Shown: positions 1 to 7,728 of the stretch, in pieces
Layout of the letters: each line of letters begins with the position of its first letter
Position numbering within the stretch: position 1 is the first letter of the stretch
NCBI GenBank assembly: GCA_020831775.1
Contig: JAFIFZ010000067.1
Location: 1-64,000, forward strand
DNA: 64,000 nucleotides
Reading direction: 5' to 3'
Origin: Phycisphaerales bacterium
GTDB lineage: Bacteria > Planctomycetota > Phycisphaerae > Phycisphaerales > UBA1924
The notes under the pieces: generated by a model
Databases searched by the model: none
Told to the model about the DNA's origin: nothing
What the model saw: only the letters and a program-made list of their open reading frames with translations
Translations under genes and position numbers: made by a program

Positions 1-136
1 TGAGATCCTGCGAGTACGGCGACGCCATCCGTGGCTCCTTCCCGACCCCGAGGGTCGAGGCTCGAAGCTACAACAAACATCACCAAGGCGCAACCGGACA
101 CGCGCCGAACGGCGCTACGAAATCGGTGAGGACGCT

Positions 137-553
137 CTAACTTCCGCCGCCTCCGCGTCTTCCCTTTCCCTCTCGCTCGGGTAACTCTCCGGCCAACCCG
201 AGGTCGATGAGTTTCTCCGCCAGGCGATAGATGTCGTCTTTGCTCCGTTCGCGACGGATCCCGGCGGCAACGAAGATGACAACGAAGGTCAGGCTCACGC
301 CCTCGCCGTCGTCCCGCACCGTGTAGATCGCCCGGTACCGGCCGTAGGTGATCCTGTAACACCCAGACAGCGGTCCGGTCAGGGGCTTGTGGGCCGACCT
401 TGGGTCGGTGCTGGTCAGCAGGCCGTCGGCCTTTTCCAAAAGGCCTCGGCGGACCTTGGCGGGCAGACGCTTGAGACTCTGCTTGGCGGTCTCGGTCCAG
501 TAGATCTTGATTCTGGGCTGTCGTGGCGTTTCTTCCCCCCGCCGCTCAGTCAT
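137..553 (-). CDS. RelE/ParE-family toxin of a type II toxin-antitoxin pair
   Basis: Predicted 138-residue cytoplasmic protein resembling RelE/ParE toxins, which cleave ribosome-bound mRNA or act on gyrase depending on subfamily. The residues IYWTETAKQSLKRLP near the N-terminus, followed by CYRITYGRYRAIYTV and a final FVAAGIRRERSKDDIYRL segment, match the usual order of a RelE fold. The reading frame is open further upstream, but the ATG at 553 overlaps the end of the antitoxin gene by 8 bases, the usual coupled arrangement, so I chose it. The C-terminus carries a low-complexity RRGGGGS tail. The subfamily, and hence the target, cannot be decided from sequence alone. Confidence 0.8.
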   Translation of the reverse strand: MTERRGEETPRQPRIKIYWTETAKQSLKRLPAKVRRGLLEKADGLLTSTDPRSAHKPLTGPLSGCYRITYGRYRAIYTVRDDGEGVSLTFVVIFVAAGIRRERSKDDIYRLAEKLIDLGLAGELPEREGKGRRGGGGS

Positions 554-818
554 CGAGCAACTCCCGCTTGACGGCCTCGTGGTCGTGCAGGCGTCCGGCA
601 CGGATGTCATCGAGGCTTTCAAGCAGCAGTCGGTGCGCCTCGGGGTCGGCCATCACCTCGATGGTTTCGAGAATCGCGGCAAGGTATTCATGGTCGATGA
701 CCGCGAAGACCGGCTTGCCGTGGCGGGTGATTCGGACGACCTTTTCCTCCCTGAGCCGCTCGTCGAGCCTGTTGAACTGGTTCCGGGCTTCGGTGATGTC
801 GAGGTTGGTCTGCTGCAT
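546..818 (-). CDS. Phd/YefM-family antitoxin
   Basis: A 90-residue protein with the Phd/YefM pattern: an N-terminal DNA-binding part (LDITEARNQFNRLDERL, then VVRITRHGKPVFAVIDHEYL) and a C-terminal tail rich in charged residues that would wrap around the toxin. It lies directly upstream of the RelE-like gene on the same strand and overlaps it by 8 bases. The ATG at 818 has a GGAG ribosome binding site 8 bases upstream. Proteins of this family usually repress their own operon, and an inverted repeat sits 48 bases upstream of the start. Confidence 0.85.
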   Translation of the reverse strand: MQQTNLDITEARNQFNRLDERLREEKVVRITRHGKPVFAVIDHEYLAAILETIEVMADPEAHRLLLESLDDIRAGRLHDHEAVKRELLDD

Positions 819-865
819 CGGGAGTGCTCCATCGGGCGCGAGCGGTTCGCGGCTCTGCTTCGTAC

Positions 866-882
866 ATTCTATCGTACAGAAT
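866..882 (-). promoter_or_regulatory. candidate toxin-antitoxin operator
   Basis: The 17-base stretch ATTCTATCGTACAGAAT has perfect ATTCT/AGAAT arms around a 7-base centre and sits 48-64 bases upstream of the antitoxin start. The surrounding 30 bases also contain GTAC three times. It is much more A+T rich than its neighbourhood, and hexamers such as TAGAAT and TATTCT on the minus strand could serve as a -10 element. Binding by the antitoxin is inferred from position only. Confidence 0.35.
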
Positions 883-1025
883 AACGCGCGTACAGGCAAG
901 CGCATTTCTGCGCTTCTCGCGTGGATGCCTCGATCTCCCTTGCGTCTGGCATCCGCTTTGCGGCGGTTCCGCCTGTCCTGCCCTGCGCCCTGAACCCGGG
1001 GGCTCGGGCGGTCGATGGAGTGGGT

Positions 1026-1364
1026 ATGGCCGATCTGCAATCGATCCTGAAGCTTGAGGTCCCGGTGGTTGTCCGCCTCGGGGAGCGGACGATGACCCTC
1101 GCCGATGTGGTCGCCCTCGCCCCCGGCGTGATCCTGGAGCTCCCCAAGCACGCCGACGAGGAGCTGGATCTCCTGGTCAACAACAAGGCGATCGGCTGCG
1201 GCAACGCGGTGAAGGTCGGCGAGAACTTCGGGATCCGGGTCAGCTTCATCGGTGACCTGAAGGACCGCATCGAGGCGATGGGCGGGGCGACGGTCGCCAA
1301 GAAGGCCGAAGCCCAGTCGGACGAGGACAAGCTCGCCGAGGCGATGCTCGCCGGTCAGGGCTGA
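1026..1364 (+). CDS. FliN/SpoA-domain (C-ring-like) protein, orphan
   Basis: A 112-residue protein made almost entirely of a SpoA (surface presentation of antigens) domain as found in the flagellar switch protein FliN. Residues 7-72 contain LKLEVPVVVRLGERTM, a LADVVALAPGVILEL segment, and NNKAIGCGNAVKVGENFGIR, the typical order. The frame is open upstream to 921, but the ATG at 1026 begins right before the domain. A charged 25-residue tail follows. No other flagellar or type III secretion gene lies within the window, so whether it serves a flagellar motor encoded elsewhere or another SpoA-based complex is unknown. Confidence 0.8.
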   Translation: MADLQSILKLEVPVVVRLGERTMTLADVVALAPGVILELPKHADEELDLLVNNKAIGCGNAVKVGENFGIRVSFIGDLKDRIEAMGGATVAKKAEAQSDEDKLAEAMLAGQG

Positions 1365-1557
1365 TCGGGTTGGGGCGCGGGGTGTTGGGCGCGGGGCGCT
1401 GGGGAGGAGGCGGCCTTCGGCCGCGGCTTCTCTTTCGCTTCCTGAGCCCCCAAACAAAGCGTTCAACCCAAGGCGCAAACCCGAGCCAGCATGCAAGCCT
1501 CGGCCGCAGGCCGAAGCTGTCCCTGCGCTCGGTTCCCTGCGCCCGTTCTCCTCCGGT

Positions 1558-3567
1558 TCAGGCGGTGGCGAAGTCCGGCGCGGGCTTGAACATCGGCTTG
1601 CCGGTCAGCTCGGCGTGCTTGCGCAGGTAGTGCAGGCAGACGACGACATAGGTCGAGTGGCTCCATGTGAGCGGGCTGACGGAGATCGGGTCACCGGTGT
1701 AGGGGTGGAACTGCTCGGCCATGACGCCCGAGGGCTCTGCCCGCTGCACGCACCACTCGAGGTAGGGCATGACGGTCTTGCGGAGCTCGTCGACGCTGGA
1801 GGCGACCTCGATGGCGTGCTGGGCCTGCCAGAGGGTGCAGATGACCCAGGGGTTGCCGGGCACCTTCTCGATGTCGTTGCGTTCGATCTGGTGGTAGTAG
1901 TCGCGCTGGTAGCGTGCGCAGCCTCCGATGTCGGTCTTGATCCAGAGCGCTTCCTTGAGCTGGCGCATCTCTTCGATGACCTTGGGGTCGTTGGCCTCGA
2001 ACGCGCCGAAGGCGAACAGGGCGAAGTTCGCCGAATCGCAGGTCATGTCGAGGCGGTAGGTGCCGTCCTCGTTGGGGACGGCCAGGCGTGCGAAGCGTCC
2101 GGCCTGCTCGTTGTAGAGGTGGCGCTTCAGGGCGCCGCGCATGCGCTCGGCGCCTTCCTTGAAGGCCGCGGCTCTGTCGAGCTCGCCGAAATCGCGTGCG
2201 AATGCGGCGGCGGCGTTGAGTGCGCCGATCGTCGCGGCGACGGTGAAGGTCTGGATCCCGCGGCGCTCCTCCCAGAGGTCCCAGCTGGGCAGGGGCAGGC
2301 CGTTGTGGTCGCGGTATTCGAGGATCCACTCGGCGGGCTTTGCGACGAGGGGCTCGTAGAGCGGCTTGACGAACTCGACATCGCGGAAGGTCTCGAAGTG
2401 CTTGCGCAGCGCCCAGACAACGAGCGAGGTCTCGTCCTGCTGGATGGGCAGGACGCGCTGGCCGTCGAGCATCCACGGGTGCCAGCTCGACGCGAGGGCG
2501 CCGGTGGGCGAGTACTTGTGCAGGAAGAAGCCTTGGTCGCCGATGCACCTGGCGCTGTAGCGGAAGAAGCTCCGCGAAAGCTCGCTCTGGCCGGCGAGGA
2601 TGAGGGCGTAGGCGACGAGGGCGCCGTCGCGCATCCAGCAGTACGAGTAGTGGTCGCCGCCGAACTGCGTGACATCCGAGTCGTTTGCGGCGATGATCGC
2701 GCCGCGGTTGTCGATCTGGGTGCGCATGACCAGCTGCGAGCGGTAGAAGAGGTCGCGGACATGCTCGGGCAGGGGCGTCGTGTCGACGGGCTCCTTGCGG
2801 CACCAGAGCTTCCAGTACGCCTCGGTGCGTCCGAGCATGCGCTCGGGGCCGGTTTCGAGGATGCGTCGGTTCAGGTCCTTCACCTCGTCGTAGGCGTGGC
2901 CGAAGGCGATCCATGCGTGGAGGTGGCCCTCGCCCTTTGCGGGGATCTGGAGGTTGAAGCCGACGGTCGCGTCGACGGAGCCCTGGCTGATGGCGTTGCG
3001 TCCGAGCTTGCCGTCCTCGGCGTCGCGCCATGTGCCCTCGGCGCCGCCGAGGCGCTTGGTGCCGATGGCCCAGTGGTCGATGCCGCACTTGTGCTGGTCG
3101 CAGCAGTTGACGAGGAAGTAGTTGTCCTGCTTGTAGATGATGACGGCGCTGGTGGAGGGGTCGTAGTTTGCGGTGTCGCCGACGGCGTTTTCAGCGATCG
3201 AGAGATCGAGGTGGAAGAAGACGCGGACATCGCGGGGGCGGTCTGCGAGGTTGTGGACGACGATCTTGCGGAAGTAGACCGGCTCGTGGAAGTCGACCGC
3301 GTCTGAGCAGTGGAGCTCGAGCTCCAGGCCCTTGTGGACGAGGCGGACATCGGTGACGAGGGTGTCGGCCTTGTAGCGGATCTCCCGCTCCCACTCGTCG
3401 TCCTCGATCCAGGCGAACTCGCCGTCGGCCCAGACGCCGAAGCGCTGGACATGGCCGATGGAGTGGTTGTACCGCCCGACATAGGGGTAGAAGAGGTCCC
3501 TGATGCGGTAGTGGCGGTCGAAGGTGATCAGGAGGTCGCCGTTGCCGACTGGGATATCGCGTGGCAT
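1558..3567 (-). CDS. Glycoside hydrolase family 15 (glucoamylase-like)
   Basis: A 669-residue protein with the bacterial GH15 layout. An N-terminal beta-sandwich domain (residues 1-260) starts MPRDIPVGNGDLLITFD, and an (alpha/alpha)6 barrel follows (about 270-655). The barrel contains YCWMRDGA near residue 310, SWDLWEERRG with the candidate acid Glu433/434, and AEQFHPYTG with the candidate base Glu618. GH15 enzymes release glucose from alpha-glucans or trehalose by inversion. There is no signal peptide, so a cytoplasmic role in glycogen or trehalose breakdown is likely. It is transcribed in the same direction as purM, but 120 bases separate them and a shared function is not obvious. Confidence 0.9.
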   Translation of the reverse strand: MPRDIPVGNGDLLITFDRHYRIRDLFYPYVGRYNHSIGHVQRFGVWADGEFAWIEDDEWEREIRYKADTLVTDVRLVHKGLELELHCSDAVDFHEPVYFRKIVVHNLADRPRDVRVFFHLDLSIAENAVGDTANYDPSTSAVIIYKQDNYFLVNCCDQHKCGIDHWAIGTKRLGGAEGTWRDAEDGKLGRNAISQGSVDATVGFNLQIPAKGEGHLHAWIAFGHAYDEVKDLNRRILETGPERMLGRTEAYWKLWCRKEPVDTTPLPEHVRDLFYRSQLVMRTQIDNRGAIIAANDSDVTQFGGDHYSYCWMRDGALVAYALILAGQSELSRSFFRYSARCIGDQGFFLHKYSPTGALASSWHPWMLDGQRVLPIQQDETSLVVWALRKHFETFRDVEFVKPLYEPLVAKPAEWILEYRDHNGLPLPSWDLWEERRGIQTFTVAATIGALNAAAAFARDFGELDRAAAFKEGAERMRGALKRHLYNEQAGRFARLAVPNEDGTYRLDMTCDSANFALFAFGAFEANDPKVIEEMRQLKEALWIKTDIGGCARYQRDYYHQIERNDIEKVPGNPWVICTLWQAQHAIEVASSVDELRKTVMPYLEWCVQRAEPSGVMAEQFHPYTGDPISVSPLTWSHSTYVVVCLHYLRKHAELTGKPMFKPAPDFATA

Positions 3568-3687
3568 GGAATGATTCTTTGCTCTTGGCGGAGGTCTGGG
3601 TGGCTCGCGGCGCCCGGAGCACCGTTAGATCGTTCAATCGGCTCCGGGAAGGGTGTGTCCTGAGCCCATCCGGCGGACGGGGCGTCG

Positions 3688-4779
3688 TCAGGCGTCAACC
3701 ATCCGGACCTTCCCCCCACCCTCGACAATCCGACCGATCTGGAAAACGCGCTCGCCGAGGCGTTCAAGGCGTCGGGTGACCGAGGCGGCGAAGGTCGGGC
3801 GGACGATGATGCAGTAGCCCACGCCCATGTTGAAGACGCGGTCCATCTCGGCGTCGTCGACGCGGCCGTGCTTCTGGAGGAACCCGAAGACCGGGGGGAT
3901 GTCCCACGAGCCCTTGACGAGCTCGGCGTCGACCATGTCTGGCAGGACGCGGGCGAGGTTGTCGGCGAGGCCGCCGCCGGTGATGTGGGCCATGCCGGAG
4001 ATGACCTTCTTCACCCGATAACTGCGCTGGAGGCGGACGATCGGGGCGGCGTAGAGGCGGGTCGGCTCGAGCAGGACCTCGCCGAGGGTGCGTTCGGGGT
4101 CGAGTTCGGGATAGGTCTTGGTGAGGTCGAGGGAAGCGTGCTCGATGATCTTGCGGACGAGGGAGTAGCCGTTGGAGTGGACGCCGTCGGAGGCCAGGCC
4201 GAGGACGATGTCGCCGGGGTGGACGCGGAGGGGGTCGGTGGCTCTGTGGAGCTCGACGACGCCGACGGCGAAGCCGGCGAGGTCGAACTCGCCGGGCTTG
4301 TAGAGATCCCCCATTTCGGCGGTTTCTCCACCGAGGAGGGCGGCGCCGGACATCTCGCACCCTTTGGCGATGCCTTCGAGCAGGGCGGCGTCGCGGGCTT
4401 TGTCGACGGCGTGGATCGCGATGTAGTCCAGGAAAAACAGGGGTTCTGCGCCCTGGACGATCAGGTCGTTGACGCTCATCGCGACGAGGTCGATGCCGAC
4501 AGTGTCGTAGATTTTCAGCTGCTGGGCGAGCTTGAGCTTGGTGCCGACGCCGTCGGAGCAGGCGACGAGGACGGGGTTTTTGTAGTTGCGCTTGAAGAGT
4601 TGCTCGTTGTAGTCGAGGCGGAAGAGGCCGGCGAAGCCGCCGGGGTTGTCGATGACGCGGGGGCCGTGGGTGCGGCGGATCATCGGGCCGATGGTCCGGA
4701 TAAACGAGTCGTATTTGTCGAGGTCGACGCCCGCTGCGGCGTAGGTGAGACCGGGACCTGGCTGACTCGTCTTGGACAT
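3688..4779 (-). CDS. purM: Phosphoribosylformylglycinamidine cyclo-ligase (AIR synthetase)
   Basis: Catalyses ATP-dependent ring closure of FGAM to AIR in de novo purine synthesis, in the cytoplasm. The 363-residue protein has the normal PurM length and motifs: SDGVGTKLKLA near residue 70, GIDLVAMSVNDLIVQGAEP, GGETAEM, GLASDGVHSNGYSLVRK and HITGGG. The start ATG at 4779 is followed by a short Ser/Gln/Gly-rich leader and then YAAAGVDLDKYD. It stands apart from other purine genes in this window. The gene diverges from metK with about 210 bases between the two starts. Confidence 0.96.
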   Translation of the reverse strand: MSKTSQPGPGLTYAAAGVDLDKYDSFIRTIGPMIRRTHGPRVIDNPGGFAGLFRLDYNEQLFKRNYKNPVLVACSDGVGTKLKLAQQLKIYDTVGIDLVAMSVNDLIVQGAEPLFFLDYIAIHAVDKARDAALLEGIAKGCEMSGAALLGGETAEMGDLYKPGEFDLAGFAVGVVELHRATDPLRVHPGDIVLGLASDGVHSNGYSLVRKIIEHASLDLTKTYPELDPERTLGEVLLEPTRLYAAPIVRLQRSYRVKKVISGMAHITGGGLADNLARVLPDMVDAELVKGSWDIPPVFGFLQKHGRVDDAEMDRVFNMGVGYCIIVRPTFAASVTRRLERLGERVFQIGRIVEGGGKVRMVDA

Positions 4780-4900
4780 GGTCAGAGGGTATCGGGCTCG
4801 GGGGCGTGGCGTAGGTTGGTCGTGCGCGCGGTCTGGGTTGGCGGGTCGGGAGTGGCGGCCTGTGTTTGGTCCGGATTTGTGGTCTTGGGGGCTGATGGTG

Positions 4901-4912
4901 TGCTAGACTAGC
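4901..4912 (+). promoter_or_regulatory. metK promoter: extended -10 inside a palindrome
   Basis: TGCTAGACT (4901-4909) fits an extended -10 element (TG, one base, TAGACT). It is embedded in the 11-base palindrome GCTAG-A-CTAGC (4902-4912), and CTAG occurs twice although that tetramer looks scarce elsewhere in the window. No good -35 box is visible, as expected for an extended -10 promoter. Transcription would start near 4916, just before the hairpin at 4919. The palindrome could be a repressor site overlapping the promoter; that part is inference. Confidence 0.45.
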
Positions 4913-4918
4913 GACCGA

Positions 4919-4944
4919 CATTCATCCGAAGATCCGGATGAATG
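4919..4944 (+). promoter_or_regulatory. Perfect 10-bp hairpin in the metK leader
   Basis: CATTCATCCG (4919-4928) and CGGATGAATG (4935-4944) are exact complements with a 6-base AAGATC loop. The hairpin falls at the very 5' end of the predicted metK transcript, 47 bases before the start codon. The GATC in the loop can pair with a second GATC at 4945-4948, and the ribosome binding region contains GGAG followed by CTCC. It does not resemble any SAM-binding RNA class I know well. Confidence 0.5.
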
Positions 4945-4991
4945 GATCAAGCAACACCCGGCCGCGCGCCGCCCAAAGCCAAGGAGCCTCC

Positions 4992-6182
4992 ATGCCTTCG
5001 CACCTGTTTACTTCCGAGTCCGTTTCGATGGGGCACCCCGACAAGGTGGCCGACCAGATCTCCGACTCGATCCTGGACGCGATGCTGACGGAGGATCCGA
5101 ACTCGCGCGTGGCGGTCGAGACGCTGGTCTCGACGGGCATGGCGGTGGTCGCCGGCGAGGTGACGACCGACGCGTATGTCGAGATCGACGATGTGGTGCG
5201 CGAGACGATCCGGGAGATCGGGTACACCTCCAGCGACATGCGCTTTGACTCGGAGTCGTGCGCCGTGCTGGTGTCGATCAAGAAGCAGAGCGCCGACATC
5301 GCGCTGGGTGTTGACAAAGAGGGCGCGGGCGATCAGGGGATGATGTTCGGCTTTGCGTGCAAGGAGACGCCGGACCTGATGCCGCTGCCGATCCAGCTCT
5401 CACACCGGATCGTCGAGCGACAGGCGAAGGTGCGTCGCGACAAGGGAATCGAGGCGCTGCGCCCGGACGCCAAGAGCCAGGTCTCCGTCGAGTACGACAA
5501 CGAGGGCAGGCCGGTGCGTGTCGACACGGTCGTGCTCTCGACCCAGCACGGGCCGAAGTGGAACGAGCGCCAGAACGATCTGAAGAAGGCGTGCGTCGAG
5601 GAGATCCTCAAGCCCGTGCTCGGCGAGTGGTGGAACGACAACATCACGGTGCATGTCAATCCGACCGGGCGCTTCGAGATCGGCGGGCCGCACGGCGATG
5701 TCGGCCTGACGGGGCGGAAGGTGATCGTCGACACCTACGGCGGGCGCGGGCGCCACGGCGGCGGCGCCTTCAGCGGCAAGGACCCGACGAAGGTCGACCG
5801 CTCGGCCGCGTACATGGCGCGCTACATCGCCAAGAACATCGTCGCGGCGGGGATGGCCGAGGAGTGCGAGGTGCAGCTGAGCTACGCGATCGGTGTCGTC
5901 GAGCCGACGAGCGTGTTCGTGGATTGCCGCGGGACCAACGAGGTTTCGCCGGAGAAGATCGCTCGGGCAGTGCGTGAGGTGTTCCCGCTGACGCCGCGGG
6001 GGATCATGGAGACGCTGCGTCTGAAGGCGCCGATCTACACGCCGTCGGCGCGTCACGGGCACTTCGGCCGCGTGCCGGGGAAGGTCGAGCGGACGAAGGT
6101 GGATGGGACGACGGCGTCGTACGAGACCTTCACCTGGGAGAAGACGGATAAGGCGGAGGCGTTGAAGAAGGCTGTGGGGTAA
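4992..6182 (+). CDS. metK: S-adenosylmethionine synthetase
   Basis: Makes S-adenosylmethionine from methionine and ATP; cytoplasmic, usually tetrameric. The 396-residue protein has the family length and motifs: the N-terminal [12 protein letters not shown], the [12 protein letters not shown] hexapeptide region at about 111-122, and the [19 protein letters not shown] loop. The ATG at 4992 is preceded by AAGGAG six bases away; an in-frame ATG at 4938 lies inside the leader hairpin and is less likely. It appears to be a single-gene transcript with its own promoter, leader hairpin and terminator. Confidence 0.97.
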   Translation: MPSHLFTSESVSMGHPDKVADQISDSILDAMLTEDPNSRVAVETLVSTGMAVVAGEVTTDAYVEIDDVVRETIREIGYTSSDMRFDSESCAVLVSIKKQSADIALGVDKEGAGDQGMMFGFACKETPDLMPLPIQLSHRIVERQAKVRRDKGIEALRPDAKSQVSVEYDNEGRPVRVDTVVLSTQHGPKWNERQNDLKKACVEEILKPVLGEWWNDNITVHVNPTGRFEIGGPHGDVGLTGRKVIVDTYGGRGRHGGGAFSGKDPTKVDRSAAYMARYIAKNIVAAGMAEECEVQLSYAIGVVEPTSVFVDCRGTNEVSPEKIARAVREVFPLTPRGIMETLRLKAPIYTPSARHGHFGRVPGKVERTKVDGTTASYETFTWEKTDKAEALKKAVG

Positions 6183-6184
6183 GG

Positions 6185-6284
6185 AAGGCACGGGGCGGGG
6201 AAGGCACGGAGGCACTTAGGCACGGGGGCACGGAGGGGGAGAGACGGGGAGAGAGACGGAGAGACGGAGAGACGGAGAGAGAGA
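6185..6284 (+). repeat. Purine-rich low-complexity tract downstream of metK
   Basis: A nearly pure A/G strand built from two short units. First come variants of GGCACGG (four copies in about 45 bases), then variants of GAGACGGA repeated to 6284. No ORF, dyad or spacer structure accompanies it. The polypurine/polypyrimidine asymmetry could favour unusual DNA structure or replication slippage; no function can be assigned. Confidence 0.7.
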
Positions 6285-6297
6285 TTTGATCTTTTGG

Positions 6298-6328
6298 CGC
6301 CGGCGGGTTTTTGCTCGTCGGCGTTTTT
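6298..6328 (+). terminator. Rho-independent terminator of metK
   Basis: CGCCGGCGGG (6298-6307) pairs with CTCGTCGGCG (6314-6323) over 10 positions with two G-U wobbles and a TTTTTG loop, followed at once by TTTTTCTT (6324-6331). It lies 115 bases after the metK stop and before the next plus-strand gene, so it most likely ends the metK transcript. Confidence 0.75.
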
Positions 6329-6399
6329 CTTGTGTCTTTCGGGCGGATTCGGTAGGCTGGGGCGGGCGGCCTGTGTCGGGGCGGTCGAGGGAGCCGGCG

Positions 6400-6960
6400 A
6401 TGAAGAAACTCAAGTGGGCTGTGCTGGCGGTGGTGTGCGCTTTTGCGGGCGTTGGGGTTGCGGCGTTGCAGGCGCGGGCTCTGGGCGCATTTGGACCGCC
6501 TCCCGGCGCGCTGATGCCGGACCGTTTGATTTTGGTCGATGACGGTCCAAGGCGCTTGATGGCGATGGATTCGTCATTCCTCGGGATCCGCCAGTACGGC
6601 ATGGAGCCCGAGCCTTCGCAGGCTTTTCTCGATAATCAGCCATTCCCTTTCGAAGAGGGCGTCGTGCCGGGGTGGGTCTTGTTGCCCGAGCCGGGGCGGA
6701 ACTCGATCAGCCGCGGGTTCGGGTGGCCGCTGGTTGCGCTGACTGGGACGGAGGTGTACGAGGACCGGCTGATGGTCGAGACGCCGGGGTACGCCGTGGG
6801 CCCGCGGGGCTCGATGATGCCGACACAGGTCAGGCCTGGGCTCCTTGTGAACGGGCTGTTTTTCGGGGGCGTGCTGCTCGGGCTGGTGTGGGGGATCGGG
6901 AAGGTTTGGGGAAGGCTGCGGGAGAGGAAGGCGCCGGCGGGGGCGACGGCGACGGGCTGA
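6400..6960 (+). CDS. Unknown membrane protein, two transmembrane segments
   Basis: A 186-residue protein I do not recognise. It begins MKKLKWAVLAVVCAFAG, an N-terminal signal anchor. A polar middle follows (about 25-145) with GVVPGWVLLPEPG and FGWPLVALTG, then a second hydrophobic helix (LLVNGLFFGGVLLGLVWGIGKVWG) and a short basic tail. Both ends would face the cytoplasm and the middle would be exported. The frame is open upstream, but the ATG at 6400 starts exactly at the signal-like segment. It heads a run of six small exported or membrane genes on the plus strand, none with a clear function. Confidence 0.65.
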   Translation: MKKLKWAVLAVVCAFAGVGVAALQARALGAFGPPPGALMPDRLILVDDGPRRLMAMDSSFLGIRQYGMEPEPSQAFLDNQPFPFEEGVVPGWVLLPEPGRNSISRGFGWPLVALTGTEVYEDRLMVETPGYAVGPRGSMMPTQVRPGLLVNGLFFGGVLLGLVWGIGKVWGRLRERKAPAGATATG

Positions 6961-6982
6961 GGGCAGATGTGAGGGCATGCTC

Positions 6983-7684
6983 ATGTGCGGACTGAACGAT
7001 CAGAAGCAACGGATTTGGGCACGGGCAGGCTCGCTTGTGCATGCAGCGTTGCTGGTGCTCGTCGGATCGCTCGCGGGGTGCGGACCCGAGCCCGAAGGCG
7101 GGTCCACGCAGGAGGGCGGGGAGACCGCTCGGGGCGAGATGGCGGCCGCGGCGATGCGAGAAGCTCTTGGCGGAGTCGACCGGGGGGATGCCCAGATGAA
7201 AATGATGCAGAGCCGCGAGGTCAACATCCCCAGGGGAGTCGAGCCATGGGACGACGGCTACCCCTTGTGGCTTGCGGCCTGGTTGATCCGAAGAGCCGCC
7301 GATGGCACACTCTTTGTCAAGCACGATGGCGAGCTTTCGCTGTGGATGCCGATGATCGGCGGCGATGCTGTTTTTTGGCAGATTGCGCGAGTTACGCGCA
7401 TTCATGGAAGTGGTGAGAAGTGCGTCGTTGGTGGCCCATGGCAGATCTGGCGGTACTACGGCCATATGGTCACGCCAAACCTCGATGAACCCCCCGGCGC
7501 CTATGCACAAGTGCACTACCCACTGGCCGGCGTCTCGCAAGGTGATTTAGCCGAACTAGAAATATACAGAGTGTCGATGGTGTCCTTTCGGAGTATTGAC
7601 GACAAAGATCTGTCTCGCTTGATTGAAGATGATTCGGCGAGATTGGTTTTGCGCCTGCAGGTCCCTGTTGTTGTCAACCCATGA
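6983..7684 (+). CDS. Putative lipoprotein, copy A of a tandem pair
   Basis: A 233-residue predicted lipoprotein. A signal with the lipobox LAGC near residue 34 is followed by an acidic Gly/Glu-rich linker and a conserved core (GETARGEMAAAAMREALGGV, then MQSREVNIP, RRAADGTLFV). I find no known domain. The ATG at 6983 has GAGGG 7 bases upstream; an alternative ATG at 6977 is too close to that site. It is closely related to the next gene downstream, so the two come from a tandem duplication. Residues after about 120 diverge more than the first part. Confidence 0.7.
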   Translation: MCGLNDQKQRIWARAGSLVHAALLVLVGSLAGCGPEPEGGSTQEGGETARGEMAAAAMREALGGVDRGDAQMKMMQSREVNIPRGVEPWDDGYPLWLAAWLIRRAADGTLFVKHDGELSLWMPMIGGDAVFWQIARVTRIHGSGEKCVVGGPWQIWRYYGHMVTPNLDEPPGAYAQVHYPLAGVSQGDLAELEIYRVSMVSFRSIDDKDLSRLIEDDSARLVLRLQVPVVVNP

Positions 7685-7728
7685 ACTAATGATGGTCGCG
7701 GCGGGGCGTCGAGAACCGGAGGTAAGGC

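Noticed and set aside
1410-1424. GCGGCC-TTC-GGCCGC hairpin after the FliN-like gene as a terminator
   Set aside because: No run of T follows and such palindromes are frequent by chance at this base composition.
1497-1517. Hairpin after the GH15 gene as a terminator
   Set aside because: A 9-bp stem forms on the minus strand, but only TTG follows; not supported well enough.
1615-3306. Long open frame antisense to the GH15 gene
   Set aside because: Acidic, repetitive composition and full overlap with a clear family member; typical shadow frame in GC-rich DNA.
4780-4991. Known SAM riboswitch class upstream of metK
   Set aside because: The leader is too short and lacks the conserved core bases of the SAM and SAH classes I can recall.
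6185-6284. Possible CRISPR array
   Set aside because: Units of 7-8 bases without regular spacers or equal repeats; it is a low-complexity purine tract.
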